Below, piece after piece: positions 53,850 through 63,573 of a stretch of DNA of 64,000 bases. The notes beneath the pieces were generated by a model. The model saw nothing but the letters and a program-made list of their open reading frames with translations, did no database searches and had not been told where the DNA came from. Made by a program: the position numbers and the translations under genes. Each line of letters opens with the position of its first letter. Position 1 is the stretch's first letter. The DNA comes from Fen-1254 sp963769605 (GTDB lineage: Bacteria; Bacteroidota; Ignavibacteria; UBA10030). The DNA lies in assembly GCA_963769605.1 (NCBI GenBank), contig CAVYML010000009.1, forward strand, positions 186,001-250,000, written 5' to 3'.

Positions 53850-55172
53850 ATGGAACTGAAGATAGAGTATACGGACAAAGAACTGACGCCGTGGGGCGGC
53901 ATGGTATTGATGCGGGAGTTGATCGAACGGACCGGGATCAACGAAGCGCTGGCGAAAGTGGGTCTTCCAGTGCAAAGATCAAACCGAGGATACGATCCGA
54001 TACAGTTGATCAATAATTTTTGGGTAAGCCTCTAGAGTGGAGCAAGCCGGTATGAACATTTGGAGGTAACCCGACAGGATGAGGTGATAAGGAAGATATT
54101 TGGCTGGAAGAAAATGGCAGGACATAAAGCATTCCAGCGGTATTTTAAGAAATTCACACAAGAGAAGAACAATCAAGTATTCACGAAACTATCACAATGG
54201 TTTTACCGGCAGATGCAATTTGATAATTACACATTAGATGTAGACTCGACAATCTTGACGCGTTACGGGAATCAAGAAGGAGCGATGAAGGGCTATAATC
54301 CGACAAAGCCCGGACGGAACAGTCATCATCCGTTGATAGCGTTTATTGCAGAAGCGAGAATGGCGGTGAACTTTTGGCTTCGTAGTGGGAACAGCTATAC
54401 ATCGAACAACTTTTTAAATTTCCTTGAGAATACCTTTGAGAGATTAGGCGGCAAGATCATAGGCCTCTTCAGAGCCGACAGTGGTTTTTTTGATAAAAAG
54501 ATACTGGAATACTTAGAAAACAAGGCAAAACCGATCAATTATGTAATTGCGGCAAAATTCTACGGGCCATTGAAATTGGCTATAGCGCAAGAGAAGAACT
54601 ACCAGCCAGCGGGTGATGGTGTAGAAATCGGAGAGACGATGTATCAAAGTGTTGAATGGGGAAAGGCGCGCAGAATGGTAATTGTAGGACAAGAGATCGC
54701 GCTTCGCCCGAAGGCCACGGGGAAGCAGTTACGATTATTCGGAGACGAAGGAATCTATAAAAATTATCGTTACAGTTGTTTTGTTACGAACCTGACATTA
54801 CCGGCAAAAGCGGTATGGGATTTGTACAGAAACAGAGCTGATGCAGAGAACAGAATAAAAGAGTTGAAGGAAGATTTTGGAGTCGATAGTTTTGCTGTTC
54901 AAGATTTCTATGCTACTGAGGCAGCCTTAAACTTTGTGGTGATGGGTTATAACTTGATGAGTTTGTTCCGCCAAGTTGTTCTGCAATCGAAACAAGAGTT
55001 CCAATTAAAAACTTTACGCTACAGAGTGTTTGCCATTGGATCATACATCGTAAAAAATGGAAATGAACGGATACTCAAACTTGCTCTGGCGATGAATCGA
55101 CGTAAATGGTTTGATGGGCTTTGGGAAAATGCCAAGCTTATGAGTGGGCCATTTGTGGTCGATTCCGTCTGA
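53850..55172 (+). pseudogene. IS1380-family transposase with an internal stop
   Basis: 441 codons, one frame, broken by a TAG at 54033-54035. The product reads NNFWVSL-stop-SGASRYEHLEVTRQDE, where relatives have Trp, so a TGG-to-TAG change is likely. The rest has the DDE pattern: LDVDSTILTRYGNQEGA, GLFRADSGFFDKKIL, YRNRADAENRIKEL. It begins MELKIEYTDKELTPWGGM, as in IS1380 elements. I could not define inverted repeats. It lies between the ClC gene and the qNOR gene. Confidence 0.88.
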
Positions 55173-55288
55173 GGTTCTTGAGGTTCTAATGACAAATCCG
55201 GGATAAAATAAAGTACCCCCGCAACAAAAGACTCTTGTCCCACATGACGACATCTATGAAAAAGGGTTCTCAATGAAACTGAAGGAAT

Positions 55289-55330
55289 ATTTTGCGATGC
55301 AAACTGTTAAATTCAGTTGCATCGCAAAAT
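55289..55330. terminator. Long inverted repeat between IS1380 and qNOR
   Basis: ATTTTGCGATGCAA(A)CTG pairs with CAGTTGCATCGCAAAAT around a TTAAATT loop: 17 pairs with one bulge, A on one side and T on the other. It can act as a bidirectional terminator for the convergent transposase and qNOR genes. Confidence 0.8.
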
Positions 55331-55369
55331 AATCCGCTGGAGAAAAACCACATTCATAATGCAAAGGCT

Positions 55370-57640
55370 TTATTTATTCCTGATGCACTTGTATGTTTTT
55401 CCTGCAGCGACCACCAAGGGAACTACGCCGAACACGATGAAAATAACATCGCCTGGAAGGCGAAGCCACTCTATGGTGTGCATAATTCCTTGATGCAGGT
55501 AGTCCAAACTTCTTGCATGCCAGTACCCGTTGTTCAATACATCGGTCAGTTGCATCACTCCGCCGGGGAAAAGATTGGTCACGACCATCAACGCTAAGCC
55601 GATATTCAATCCCCAGAAAGATATCCGAATGTATTTTTCAATATGCTCCCATTCACCGTCTGACGAGACCTGGCGGAAAACAAACGCCATAAGTGCAACG
55701 CCAAGCATCCCGAACACGCCCATCATCGCCGCATGCCCATGGTTCGGTGTCAAGAGTGTGCCGACTTCGAAGTAGCTGACAATCGGCAGGTTGATGAGAA
55801 ATCCGAAAATACCGGCACCTATAAAATTCCATACTCCCACAGAAATCAATAAATAGAAGGTCCATTTATGCGGAACGGCAATCTTCTTTCCACAAATGTC
55901 GCACGTTCCTTTCGTTAACTTGATGAAGTCCCAGGCATCAAGTGTGAGTAGTGTAAGAGGCACGACCTCCATCGCGGAGAACATTGCTGCAAATGCCATT
56001 GTGATGCTTGATTGACCGGTCCAGTACCAATGATGTCCGGTGCCGACGATACCACTGCCAAGATAAAGAATAGCATCAAGATACACGACGCGAGCAGCAG
56101 TTGTATGGGAAACAATGCCGAGCTTATAAAATATGATAGCCACCATCACGGTTACGAACAGTTCGAAGAACCCTTCAACCCAAAGATGGATGATCCAAAA
56201 TCTCCAGGTATCAACAATGGAAAAATGGGTTGTACTGCTGAAGAACATCGCGGGAAGATAGAAAAGTGGAATCGCTATCGCCGCATACAAGAATAATGAA
56301 GCTATCTCGCGTTCCTCAATCTTTTTTCTCGCGGGTGCAATTCCCCTGAACAAAAGGAATACCCAGAACGCAAGTCCGACAGCTAATAGTATTTGCCATA
56401 AACGGCCGAGATCCAAGTATTCCCAGCCCTGATGCCCGATCCAAAACCAGAGGCTGCCAAGAAGATTATTAATACCGAGCCATTCTCCGAACAAGCTGCC
56501 AACACTCACAATTACCAAGGCACCAAACAAAATATTGACTCCCTTCACCTGACCGTTAGGCTCACTTCCACCCAGAGAAGGTGCGAAGAATAATCCGCCT
56601 GCGACGTATGCAGTCGCCACCCACAGGATTGCCAACTGTAAATGCCATGTGCGAAGTATATTGCTTGGAAAGTAATGCGTTACGTCAATGCCAAAGAAAG
56701 TGCCGGGATCTGCCCGATAGTGTGCGGTGCCTCCCCCGACAAGCGCCTGAGCCAGAAAGAGCAATGCTACAATCACGAAGTACTTTACAGTTGCCTTTTG
56801 GCTTGAAGTGGTATCACCCGGAATCATTTGTGGATGAATGTGCTCGCTCTTGCCTTTCCAACCGAGAAAATCAAACCTACCGATGGCAAAGAGACCAAGC
56901 GCAGTCGCTGAGAGAAGGGTGATGAGGCTCAGTGCACTCCAAAGTACTGCGTCGCTCGTTGGAATATTGCCGATAGAAGAATCATAAGGAAAATTATTTG
57001 TATACGTGTAGGACTTGCCGGGACGGTTGACCACCGAAGACCAGGCAGTCCATGCGAAGAATGCAGTGAGTTGCTGCAATTCCTTGGGATCGTTGATGTA
57101 CTTGACGGGTAATCCTGCATTGTTGATTGGCTGAGAAAAGTATTCTGTCCATTTTTTCAATTGTCTCTCATACGAAAGCGCCTCTGCTTCAGTGAAGACA
57201 AGAATCTGTGACTGCACATTATATCGATTCTCTTTCAAGAGTTGCTGCACTTGTGCATTCACGACGTTTTGCTCTGTCGTCGTGAGTTCTTGTTCATATT
57301 TGGCATAAATTTGTTTTGAGATTTTTTCTCTTGCATCCATGGAAAGAACATGCAGATACTCGGCTGAGAAATCGGGTCCGAGGTATGCACCGTGTCCCCA
57401 GATACTGCCGTTTTCCATTAGTCCATACTTGAGAAAAACCTGCTGTCCGGAAAGAATGTCCACTCCTGTGAATATAGTTTTGCCGGACGCAATGGACACT
57501 TTTTCAGGAATCGGCGGGGCGTCGGAGTATGTTCTAATCGACAACCATATTAAAATTGTGAACCCGATAACCATAACAATGATGACTGAATGTCGCCACC
57601 AAGGGGAAAGTGATTTGAGTGAATGATTCTCGTCAACCAT
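55370..57640 (-). CDS. norZ: Quinol-dependent nitric oxide reductase (qNOR)
   Basis: 756 aa from ATG 57640, which has GGAGG 6 nt upstream; a TTG further up is less likely. It is a single-subunit fusion of the NorC-like N-terminus (GQQVFLKYGLMENGSIWGHGAYLGPDFS without a haem c motif) with a 12-helix NorB core. Conserved haem and iron ligands and glutamates: LRTWHLQLAILW, HLWVEGFFELFVT, GTGHHWYWTG, TPNHGHAAMMGVFG. It reduces NO to N2O with quinol at the inner membrane. 3 or more bp after the hemerythrin gene, so cotranscribed. Confidence 0.95.
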   Translation of the reverse strand: MVDENHSLKSLSPWWRHSVIIVMVIGFTILIWLSIRTYSDAPPIPEKVSIASGKTIFTGVDILSGQQVFLKYGLMENGSIWGHGAYLGPDFSAEYLHVLSMDAREKISKQIYAKYEQELTTTEQNVVNAQVQQLLKENRYNVQSQILVFTEAEALSYERQLKKWTEYFSQPINNAGLPVKYINDPKELQQLTAFFAWTAWSSVVNRPGKSYTYTNNFPYDSSIGNIPTSDAVLWSALSLITLLSATALGLFAIGRFDFLGWKGKSEHIHPQMIPGDTTSSQKATVKYFVIVALLFLAQALVGGGTAHYRADPGTFFGIDVTHYFPSNILRTWHLQLAILWVATAYVAGGLFFAPSLGGSEPNGQVKGVNILFGALVIVSVGSLFGEWLGINNLLGSLWFWIGHQGWEYLDLGRLWQILLAVGLAFWVFLLFRGIAPARKKIEEREIASLFLYAAIAIPLFYLPAMFFSSTTHFSIVDTWRFWIIHLWVEGFFELFVTVMVAIIFYKLGIVSHTTAARVVYLDAILYLGSGIVGTGHHWYWTGQSSITMAFAAMFSAMEVVPLTLLTLDAWDFIKLTKGTCDICGKKIAVPHKWTFYLLISVGVWNFIGAGIFGFLINLPIVSYFEVGTLLTPNHGHAAMMGVFGMLGVALMAFVFRQVSSDGEWEHIEKYIRISFWGLNIGLALMVVTNLFPGGVMQLTDVLNNGYWHARSLDYLHQGIMHTIEWLRLPGDVIFIVFGVVPLVVAAGKTYKCIRNK

Positions 57641-57667
57641 ATTCATCCTCCATTGTTGGTTCAAGGT

Positions 57668-58174
57668 TTATTGAGTCGATGTTTTAAATTCGTAACCTGC
57701 TCTTGCAACAGCACGGCGAGTGGCTTGAAGAACTTCAGGCCGTCCATTGTACGGCAGTACGCGCACTTCAGGCGCAGTCCTCAGTTGTGTCAACAACCTC
57801 TCAGTGTCTAGCCCGGCGAATTGTTCAAAAAGCTGATACAAGCCGCCCTCCTGCTCTTCCATTGCATTGTGGCGTTGGAGGATTGAGCGGATTGTGAGAA
57901 CGATGGATGGATCAGGCGGAGGCACCAAAAGGGCGACAAGTGCACCGTGGTCAAGTCGAAGCCGTCCGACTAGCGCTGCTTGTTTGCTCCCTTGTAAATG
58001 TGCAATTGCCGGCAACACGATTTTCTCTTCCATTGCAATGTGCCGGATCAGACCTTTGCGGAATTCCGCATAAGATTTCATGTCAATCACATCGGGCTTT
58101 GCTGTCGCTTTTTGCAGCAGACTATCGAGCCTTTCATGATCCTCTGCTAAATATCGAAACGGTCCTCCTGGCAT
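57668..58174 (-). CDS. Hemerythrin HHE-domain protein
   Basis: 168 aa. Four-helix HHE cation-binding pattern: FRYLAEDHERLDSLL, GLIRHIAMEEKIVLPAI, GRLRLDHGALVALL and SILQRHNAMEEQEGGLY, giving the His/Glu ligands of a di-iron site. Such proteins occur with NO-stress genes and may bind NO or O2 or repair iron sites. It lies directly upstream of the NO reductase gene on the same strand, which supports an NO-linked role. Confidence 0.92.
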   Translation of the reverse strand: MPGGPFRYLAEDHERLDSLLQKATAKPDVIDMKSYAEFRKGLIRHIAMEEKIVLPAIAHLQGSKQAALVGRLRLDHGALVALLVPPPDPSIVLTIRSILQRHNAMEEQEGGLYQLFEQFAGLDTERLLTQLRTAPEVRVLPYNGRPEVLQATRRAVARAGYEFKTSTQ

Positions 58175-58292
58175 GGATTATTTTTCCATTTGATCAAAAA
58201 ATTCATCCGACTGTTATTCCATCGGCTGTAATATTATATATAGACACAGATGCTCAAATAATCGGCTGGAATATTCGCCCGACGCACTCAAA

Positions 58293-59141
58293 TTAGTTTT
58301 CTGCCGTTTCAAACACATACCTCAGAAAAAGGTGACTACCGCCTCTTTTAACTGAAAGGAGCTTTCCCCAAAGCGGATGATCGGGTGCAAAGATTTTTTC
58401 TGCGACAATACCCATCCGTTCAATAGATCTCTCCCGCCCTGCGACTTGCGGAGAAAGGGTTAAAAACAACTCATCCAAGCAGCGTTCTGCGAAGAATTCT
58501 CCCATGAGATGAGGACCTCCTTCAATGAGAATCATTTCGCACGATGGATTGATTCTTACAATTGCTTTAAGAATCTCACGAGCCGTTAACGAACCGGCGT
58601 CGCTTCCTGTAACGATCTGAACCGACTTTGGAATATCCATCTTTCTGATCCGCTGTTCACCTTCTGCGGTTGTGAGAATCAATACCTTGACTTTGCCGGA
58701 CTGAAACAGAGGCAGGCTCATGTCGATATTGCCATGAGCCGTGATGATGACGTTCAGAGGTGTGGACTGTTTCCCCAAGCGTTCTCTTAATTCTTTGTAT
58801 GCATCGGCGTACGGTGGATAGATATACGCAGGAGTCCAGATATGTTGAAGTGATGCCCGGAGTGTCCCTGCACCGACTATCACGACGTCAGCCGCGGCGC
58901 GCAAGAGTCCCATTACAATGCTGTCGTATTCACTCGAACCACTGATGACATCGCCGACTGCTTTGCCCGGGGCATCCAGCGACACGACGCCATCCACAGT
59001 GCTAACGAAGTTGCTGATGACATATGGGCGTCCCGAATGCGATGGAAAACTGAGGGATCCATAAAATCTTGACAATTCGGAGGGCGATGGGAGATCGGAA
59101 CTCAGACTTGAGTCGTAAAGCTTTTCTAGTTCTGGAATCAT
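58293..59141 (-). CDS. RibD C-terminal / dihydrofolate-reductase-like oxidoreductase
   Basis: 282 aa. The RibD_C fold is shown by RPYVISNFVSTVDGVVSLD, the NADPH-binding LRAAADVVIVGAGTLRASL and IVRINPSCEMILIEGGPHLMGEFF. No deaminase domain is present. Family members reduce pyrimidine or folate-like substrates, but many are uncharacterised. It is located 117 bp upstream of the hemerythrin gene and 59 bp after the NDH-2 gene. Confidence 0.88.
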   Translation of the reverse strand: MIPELEKLYDSSLSSDLPSPSELSRFYGSLSFPSHSGRPYVISNFVSTVDGVVSLDAPGKAVGDVISGSSEYDSIVMGLLRAAADVVIVGAGTLRASLQHIWTPAYIYPPYADAYKELRERLGKQSTPLNVIITAHGNIDMSLPLFQSGKVKVLILTTAEGEQRIRKMDIPKSVQIVTGSDAGSLTAREILKAIVRINPSCEMILIEGGPHLMGEFFAERCLDELFLTLSPQVAGRERSIERMGIVAEKIFAPDHPLWGKLLSVKRGGSHLFLRYVFETAEN

Positions 59142-59200
59142 ACGTGTAAGATCCTTTTTCCTCGAGCAATATTAAATCCGGATACCTGTATGTGCCGAGA

Positions 59201-60466
59201 TTAATCTCCACTGTCTTTATTGTTATCATCTTTTAAGATCAATCGTAACGATGTGTCTTTTGTAAAATAATTCCACGTCCAATTGATGAAGATAATTAAT
59301 TTATTGCGAACGCTCAATATTAGCATCAGATGCAAGGACATCCAGATAAACCATGCAAAATATCCTTTGAATTTTATAAAGGGAAGGTCCACAACTGCCT
59401 TATGTTTACCAATGGTTGCCATTGAACCCAGGTTCGTATATTCATATTGCCGCAGTGGTTTGTTGTGCGATAGTGCTTTTAAATTTTTCGCCAGATTTCT
59501 CGCTTGATGTATTGCCACATTGGCAACCTGCGGGTGTCCTTGAGGATATGCCGGCGTTTCCATATATGCAATATCGCCTACTGCGTACACATTTGAACAA
59601 TCCTGAACGAGATTACATCCGTCTACCCTTATTCTGTTATTGTTGACTATAGTTTTTTCATTGAATCCCTTGATGAGATTTCCGGTAACTCCGGCAGTCC
59701 AAATAACATGTTTGCTCTTTATGCTTTCGCCATTATTGAGAGTGACAACCTTACCGTCGTAATTCTTTACTATGACCCTGGTTCTTACGTCTACGCCTAA
59801 TTGTTTCAAATATTTTTCAGATGACGTTCTGGCAAGATCGCTCATGGTGCCAAGCGTAAACGAGCTTCCTTCCAACAAGATAATTTTAAGATTGTTGAAA
59901 TCAATCAAAGGATAGTCTTTGGGAAGAATGTTCTTTTTAATCTCTGCAAAAGCACCCGCTAATTCAACTCCCGAAGGGCCTGCACCGACGATGACGATAT
60001 TGAACAGGTACTCCTTTTCATTCTCATCAACGGTCAACAACTCTTCAAAACTTTGAAGTATTGAATTTCTCAGTTTGATAGCGTCGTACGTCGTTTTCAG
60101 TCCATATGCATATTTCTTGACGTCCTCGTTCCCAAAATAATTGGTTTTGCAACCGGTCGCGAGGACCAAGTAATCGTAATGAAATTTTCCGATAGTTGTA
60201 TTGATGATGTTAGAGGGGGCTTCAACACTCAATACTTCGGCCAATCTGATTTGAGTGTAGGTTCTCTTTTGGAAAATCTTGCGAAGCGGGAATGAAATAC
60301 TGCTCGGTTCTAATTGCGAAGCGGCAACTTGATAGAATAACGGCTGGAACTGGTGATAGTTAAGTTTATCAATAAGCAGGACTTCAAAGAGATCTTCGTC
60401 GAGGTGTTCGATAAGTTGGAGGCCTGCGAATCCGCCCCCTATAATAATTATTTTTTTCCTGAGCAT
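59201..60466 (-). CDS. ndh: Type II NADH:quinone oxidoreductase
   Basis: 421 aa. FAD motif IIIIGGGFAGLQLIEHL, NYHQFQPLFYQVAAS (a hallmark of NDH-2), NADH motif FNIVIVGAGPSGVELAGAFAE and second FAD motif SNVYAVGDIAYMETP, then QARNLAKNLKAL. The C-terminal hydrophobic stretch FAWFIWMSLHLMLILS may attach it to the membrane. It passes electrons from NADH to quinone, which could feed the qNOR two genes downstream. Codon usage looks more AT-rich than its neighbours, suggesting separate acquisition. Confidence 0.93.
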   Translation of the reverse strand: MLRKKIIIIGGGFAGLQLIEHLDEDLFEVLLIDKLNYHQFQPLFYQVAASQLEPSSISFPLRKIFQKRTYTQIRLAEVLSVEAPSNIINTTIGKFHYDYLVLATGCKTNYFGNEDVKKYAYGLKTTYDAIKLRNSILQSFEELLTVDENEKEYLFNIVIVGAGPSGVELAGAFAEIKKNILPKDYPLIDFNNLKIILLEGSSFTLGTMSDLARTSSEKYLKQLGVDVRTRVIVKNYDGKVVTLNNGESIKSKHVIWTAGVTGNLIKGFNEKTIVNNNRIRVDGCNLVQDCSNVYAVGDIAYMETPAYPQGHPQVANVAIHQARNLAKNLKALSHNKPLRQYEYTNLGSMATIGKHKAVVDLPFIKFKGYFAWFIWMSLHLMLILSVRNKLIIFINWTWNYFTKDTSLRLILKDDNNKDSGD

Positions 60467-60645
60467 TATTATGGTTTAGGTGTTATTTTCTCTTATAAAA
60501 AGTTCTCAAGAAAATCCCCCATAATCAAGACACACGCATGCTTTTCCTAACAAGTCTGGACAAATACCCCCGAGAATAATGGAACCTACGAGAAAGTGTA
60601 ACTTTATTAAGATAGAAACAAACATCGAGCAGCATCAATCGTCAA

Positions 60646-60837
60646 TCATAGTCCTGCAGATAAATGCTCGATCTGTTCACAAGGCAAAATAGTTGGAATA
60701 AACTTCGGCGCATTGCCGAGCAAAGACAAAATCTTTTTCGATGATTCCTCCTTCATGGGAGTCAAATATTTGATAATCGACCAGACGAAAGCAGTTAAAA
60801 TTCCAAGGATTGGAGAACGAAGGATTTCATTGATCAT
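60646..60837 (-). CDS. Small hypothetical protein (low confidence)
   Basis: 63 aa, MINEILRSPILGILTAFVWS, with one hydrophobic helix and a short C-terminal tail. Ribosome-binding site is weak. It lies alone in a region with decayed sequence. It may be chance; no family recognised. Confidence 0.3.
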   Translation of the reverse strand: MINEILRSPILGILTAFVWSIIKYLTPMKEESSKKILSLLGNAPKFIPTILPCEQIEHLSAGL

Positions 60838-60984
60838 TGTAACTCTACTATGAGGTCGAAGTAAATTAACGACCAATAAATACAGAAATCGGCGGGAAGA
60901 ATCAAGAAAACATATGCTGCCATCGTATTACCTCATAGAAAAAGGTGCATTTTCCGGTGTTAATTATGCGGAATCTTATCTAAA

Positions 60985-61425
60985 GGCATTTCTAAGACAT
61001 AATGCAATGTTGAGAGTAGAGAGAAGTGCGTGCCCCCGCTACTATCTGTACGCAAGGAAAGTCCCGTTGATTGCTGAATGAACGGGATTTTTCGTATAGA
61101 ACAATGCACTCGCGGGCTATCTGATCGATGGACCATAACCGCTGAGACAAATCTTCGAATCTTATCTTTCTGATCAGCCAAGTTGCCATTCTGAAATTCA
61201 TTTTGAAATTTGTTCGCGATTCTTCAATTTCGACGGTCATCATTTTAAGATATGCTTTTTCCGGACGTATCTTATCAATGTTTCACAATTGTTCTTGTAA
61301 AAGAGCGTTGGCACGTTCTCATTCTTTAATCCGCTGGACAACAGACTCAACTGTTACAACAAGATTGTGTATCTCGGGAAAATACTTCCATACCGGATCG
61401 TCCGGTTGTCACTAAATTACCTCCT
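60985..61425 (-). pseudogene. Decayed coding region, family unknown
   Basis: On minus a single frame reads PDDPVWKYFPEIHNLVVTVE, SVVQRIKE-stop-ERANALLQEQL-stop-NIDKIRPEKAYLKMM, TVEIEESRTNFKMNF and SQRLWSIDQIARECIVLYEKS. Composition and phrasing are protein-like, but two TGA stops (one probably from TGG) break it. AGGAGG and GTG at about 61414 precede it in another frame. I cannot name the family. Confidence 0.4.
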
Positions 61426-61497
61426 TTGACAACAAAAGTAGCTACACAATTCAACTTTTTGTTGTCAACGAATGCTTGAAGCAATGAGTCGATGCTA

Positions 61498-62406
61498 TTA
61501 CCTTCCTTGTACCATCCCAATATCCTTTAACCAGGCTAAAAAGCTTTCAGGCCAATATTTTAGCGATTCTCCCTTCGCAAAATCCATTGAAAAACCATGG
61601 GATCCTTTGCTGTAAATGTGTATTTCGGCTGGCACACCGGCTTTAAGCAATGATGTATAAAATTCAATACTTTTTGATGCGGCAGTCAAATTATCGTCGT
61701 AGGCATTGATGATAAAAACTGGCGGACAACTTTCCTTTCTAACAGTATAATTCTTTAGTAAAGCAGCATAAAATAAACCTGCAAAATTGGGTTTCCAACT
61801 AACCGTGTCGGGACTTTCTTTTATTTCATCGGTTACAGCAAGTTCAACCGCCATGTACCCGCCAGCCGAAAAACCTGCAATGCCAATTTTATTGGGATTT
61901 ATATTAAGTTTCGATGCGTCTTTTCGTAAGGTTCTGATGGCTTGCTTTGCATCGTCGAATACAGCTGTGAAATACGTATCCCGCGGGATCACAAAATTTC
62001 CGCTGCTATTTTTAACATTCAAGCGGTATTTCAACACCAACGATGCAACGCCCTGTTCTTTTAGCCAAAGAGCAATGTCATTACCTTCACGATCGAACCA
62101 ATTATCCACAAAACCGCCTCCGGGACAAATAACTACGGCTACCCCGGTTGCTTTTTCGGGCGATGGCAGATGCAAAACATAAGTAGGAACGGACACTTTC
62201 CGAAATACCCGGTTCTTTTTTGAAAGTGAAAATGCATGTACATCGAAATCTGCAACCTCTTCGGGAGTATTATGTTGCACGGGATTATCTTTTATGCCCA
62301 ATGGCCACAGCGGTTTTTCATCGGATGTTTGTGCATAAACGGTACATTGCACGGTTAGTAAAAGACTAACTGATAAAAGAGCTATCGACAATTTTTTAAG
62401 GTTCAT
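61498..62406 (-). CDS. Secreted alpha/beta hydrolase (acetyl-esterase/BD-FAE type)
   Basis: 302 aa with a signal peptide (LSIALLSVSLLLTVQCTVYAQ). Oxyanion-type VAVVICPGGGFVDNWF, nucleophile elbow KIGIAGFSAGGYMAVELA, Asp in INAYDDNLTAA and His in SKGSHGFSMDF form the triad. The sequence is like esterases that remove acetyl or other acyl groups from plant polysaccharides. First of three hydrolases on the same strand; the next lies 168 bp upstream. Confidence 0.9.
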   Translation of the reverse strand: MNLKKLSIALLSVSLLLTVQCTVYAQTSDEKPLWPLGIKDNPVQHNTPEEVADFDVHAFSLSKKNRVFRKVSVPTYVLHLPSPEKATGVAVVICPGGGFVDNWFDREGNDIALWLKEQGVASLVLKYRLNVKNSSGNFVIPRDTYFTAVFDDAKQAIRTLRKDASKLNINPNKIGIAGFSAGGYMAVELAVTDEIKESPDTVSWKPNFAGLFYAALLKNYTVRKESCPPVFIINAYDDNLTAASKSIEFYTSLLKAGVPAEIHIYSKGSHGFSMDFAKGESLKYWPESFLAWLKDIGMVQGR

Positions 62407-62574
62407 AGTGCAAGTTTTTAAAATATTTTGGAAGTTAATTAATTATAAAATAATAATCATTGTTAACCGACTAAAATTAAAAATCGATATTTTGTGCATT
62501 TAACTTATTGATAATCTGTATTTGTTTAAACAAATTCAAAAAAGCTCCCCATATACTATTCTATATAAAGGCCA

Positions 62575-63525
62575 TTACAGCTTTGACAGAAATCCATTGA
62601 TCTCTTTCACGGTGTGTTCTAATTGATCGTGATGCAGGTTATGTGCTGCTCCATCCATGTGTATCAACTTAACCTTTGGCAGGTTTTTAACAGCCTCTTC
62701 ATTGGCTTTGCGAGCTTCAGGCGGCGCATCAGCTTTCAGGATAAGTGAGGGGACGGTGATCTTTGACAATGCTTCTCCGGTGCTCATGATACCCATCATT
62801 GCCTGTGCTTGCTCTTTCGTATATGGGCCATGATACTGTTTTTTCGAGAGCGCCCAATACTGGCAATCCACCATGCCCCATTTGGGATTTTCAAGATGTC
62901 CCTTTGCCACTAAATCGTTATAATTTTGATTATTTCTGGCAACCTGCGTATCGGGCTCTACGAATATGGAAAATTTTTTCTGTGACTTATTATTTTGGGA
63001 AGTATCCGGGTTAAAAGGTATCAGGAAAGGATCAAGCATAATGATCGCCTGAGCCAGGTCGGGATACTCAGCTCCTACGCGCATAACTGTGGCTGCACCC
63101 ATTGAATGCCCCATCAGAATGGGCTTGTTAATGTTCATGGCCTTTACAAACCCAACAACGTCTTTTACTAAAGTCTCCCCATCATCGGAACAAGTAAAAG
63201 GATCCGACAGGCCGTGCCCCCGGGCATCAAGCATGTAAATATCATATGAGTCCTGCAACTTCCACGTAAGTGTTGTCCAGCTAAGTCCGATATCTGTAAC
63301 TCCATGAACCATTACAATGACAGGTTTTGCAGGTGCGGGAACAGCATGATAGTAGTGAATGCGGATACCGTTTGCATAGACATAACCATCAGACCAACCG
63401 TCAGGTATTCCCGGAGGGTCGGCGGCAAACGCGATAACCGGAAATAAAACCATCAAAACCATTGATCTTAAAAATGGGAGACCTAACCACTTATTTTTCG
63501 TATTAAGTACTTTTGTTTTTTTCAT
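62575..63525 (-). CDS. Secreted alpha/beta-fold hydrolase
   Basis: 316 aa with an N-terminal signal or anchor (FLRSMVLMVLFPVIAFA). HG motif VIVMVHGVTDIGLSW, DARGHGLSD, nucleophile elbow ILMGHSMGAATVMRVG, and His in MDGAAHNLHHDQ complete the triad; Asp is likely in ILKADAP. The substrate cannot be told. 48 bp separate its start from the next hydrolase gene, so the two are probably in one operon. Confidence 0.9.
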   Translation of the reverse strand: MKKTKVLNTKNKWLGLPFLRSMVLMVLFPVIAFAADPPGIPDGWSDGYVYANGIRIHYYHAVPAPAKPVIVMVHGVTDIGLSWTTLTWKLQDSYDIYMLDARGHGLSDPFTCSDDGETLVKDVVGFVKAMNINKPILMGHSMGAATVMRVGAEYPDLAQAIIMLDPFLIPFNPDTSQNNKSQKKFSIFVEPDTQVARNNQNYNDLVAKGHLENPKWGMVDCQYWALSKKQYHGPYTKEQAQAMMGIMSTGEALSKITVPSLILKADAPPEARKANEEAVKNLPKVKLIHMDGAAHNLHHDQLEHTVKEINGFLSKL

Positions 63526-63573
63526 TTTAGTTGCTACCTTTTAATTTATAAAATTTGACCACTTTTTTATGTT

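Noticed and set aside
58180..58215. Possible FNR/CRP-type site TTTGATCAAAAA upstream of the hemerythrin gene
   Set aside because: Only one half resembles the consensus and the spacing to a proper second half-site is wrong.
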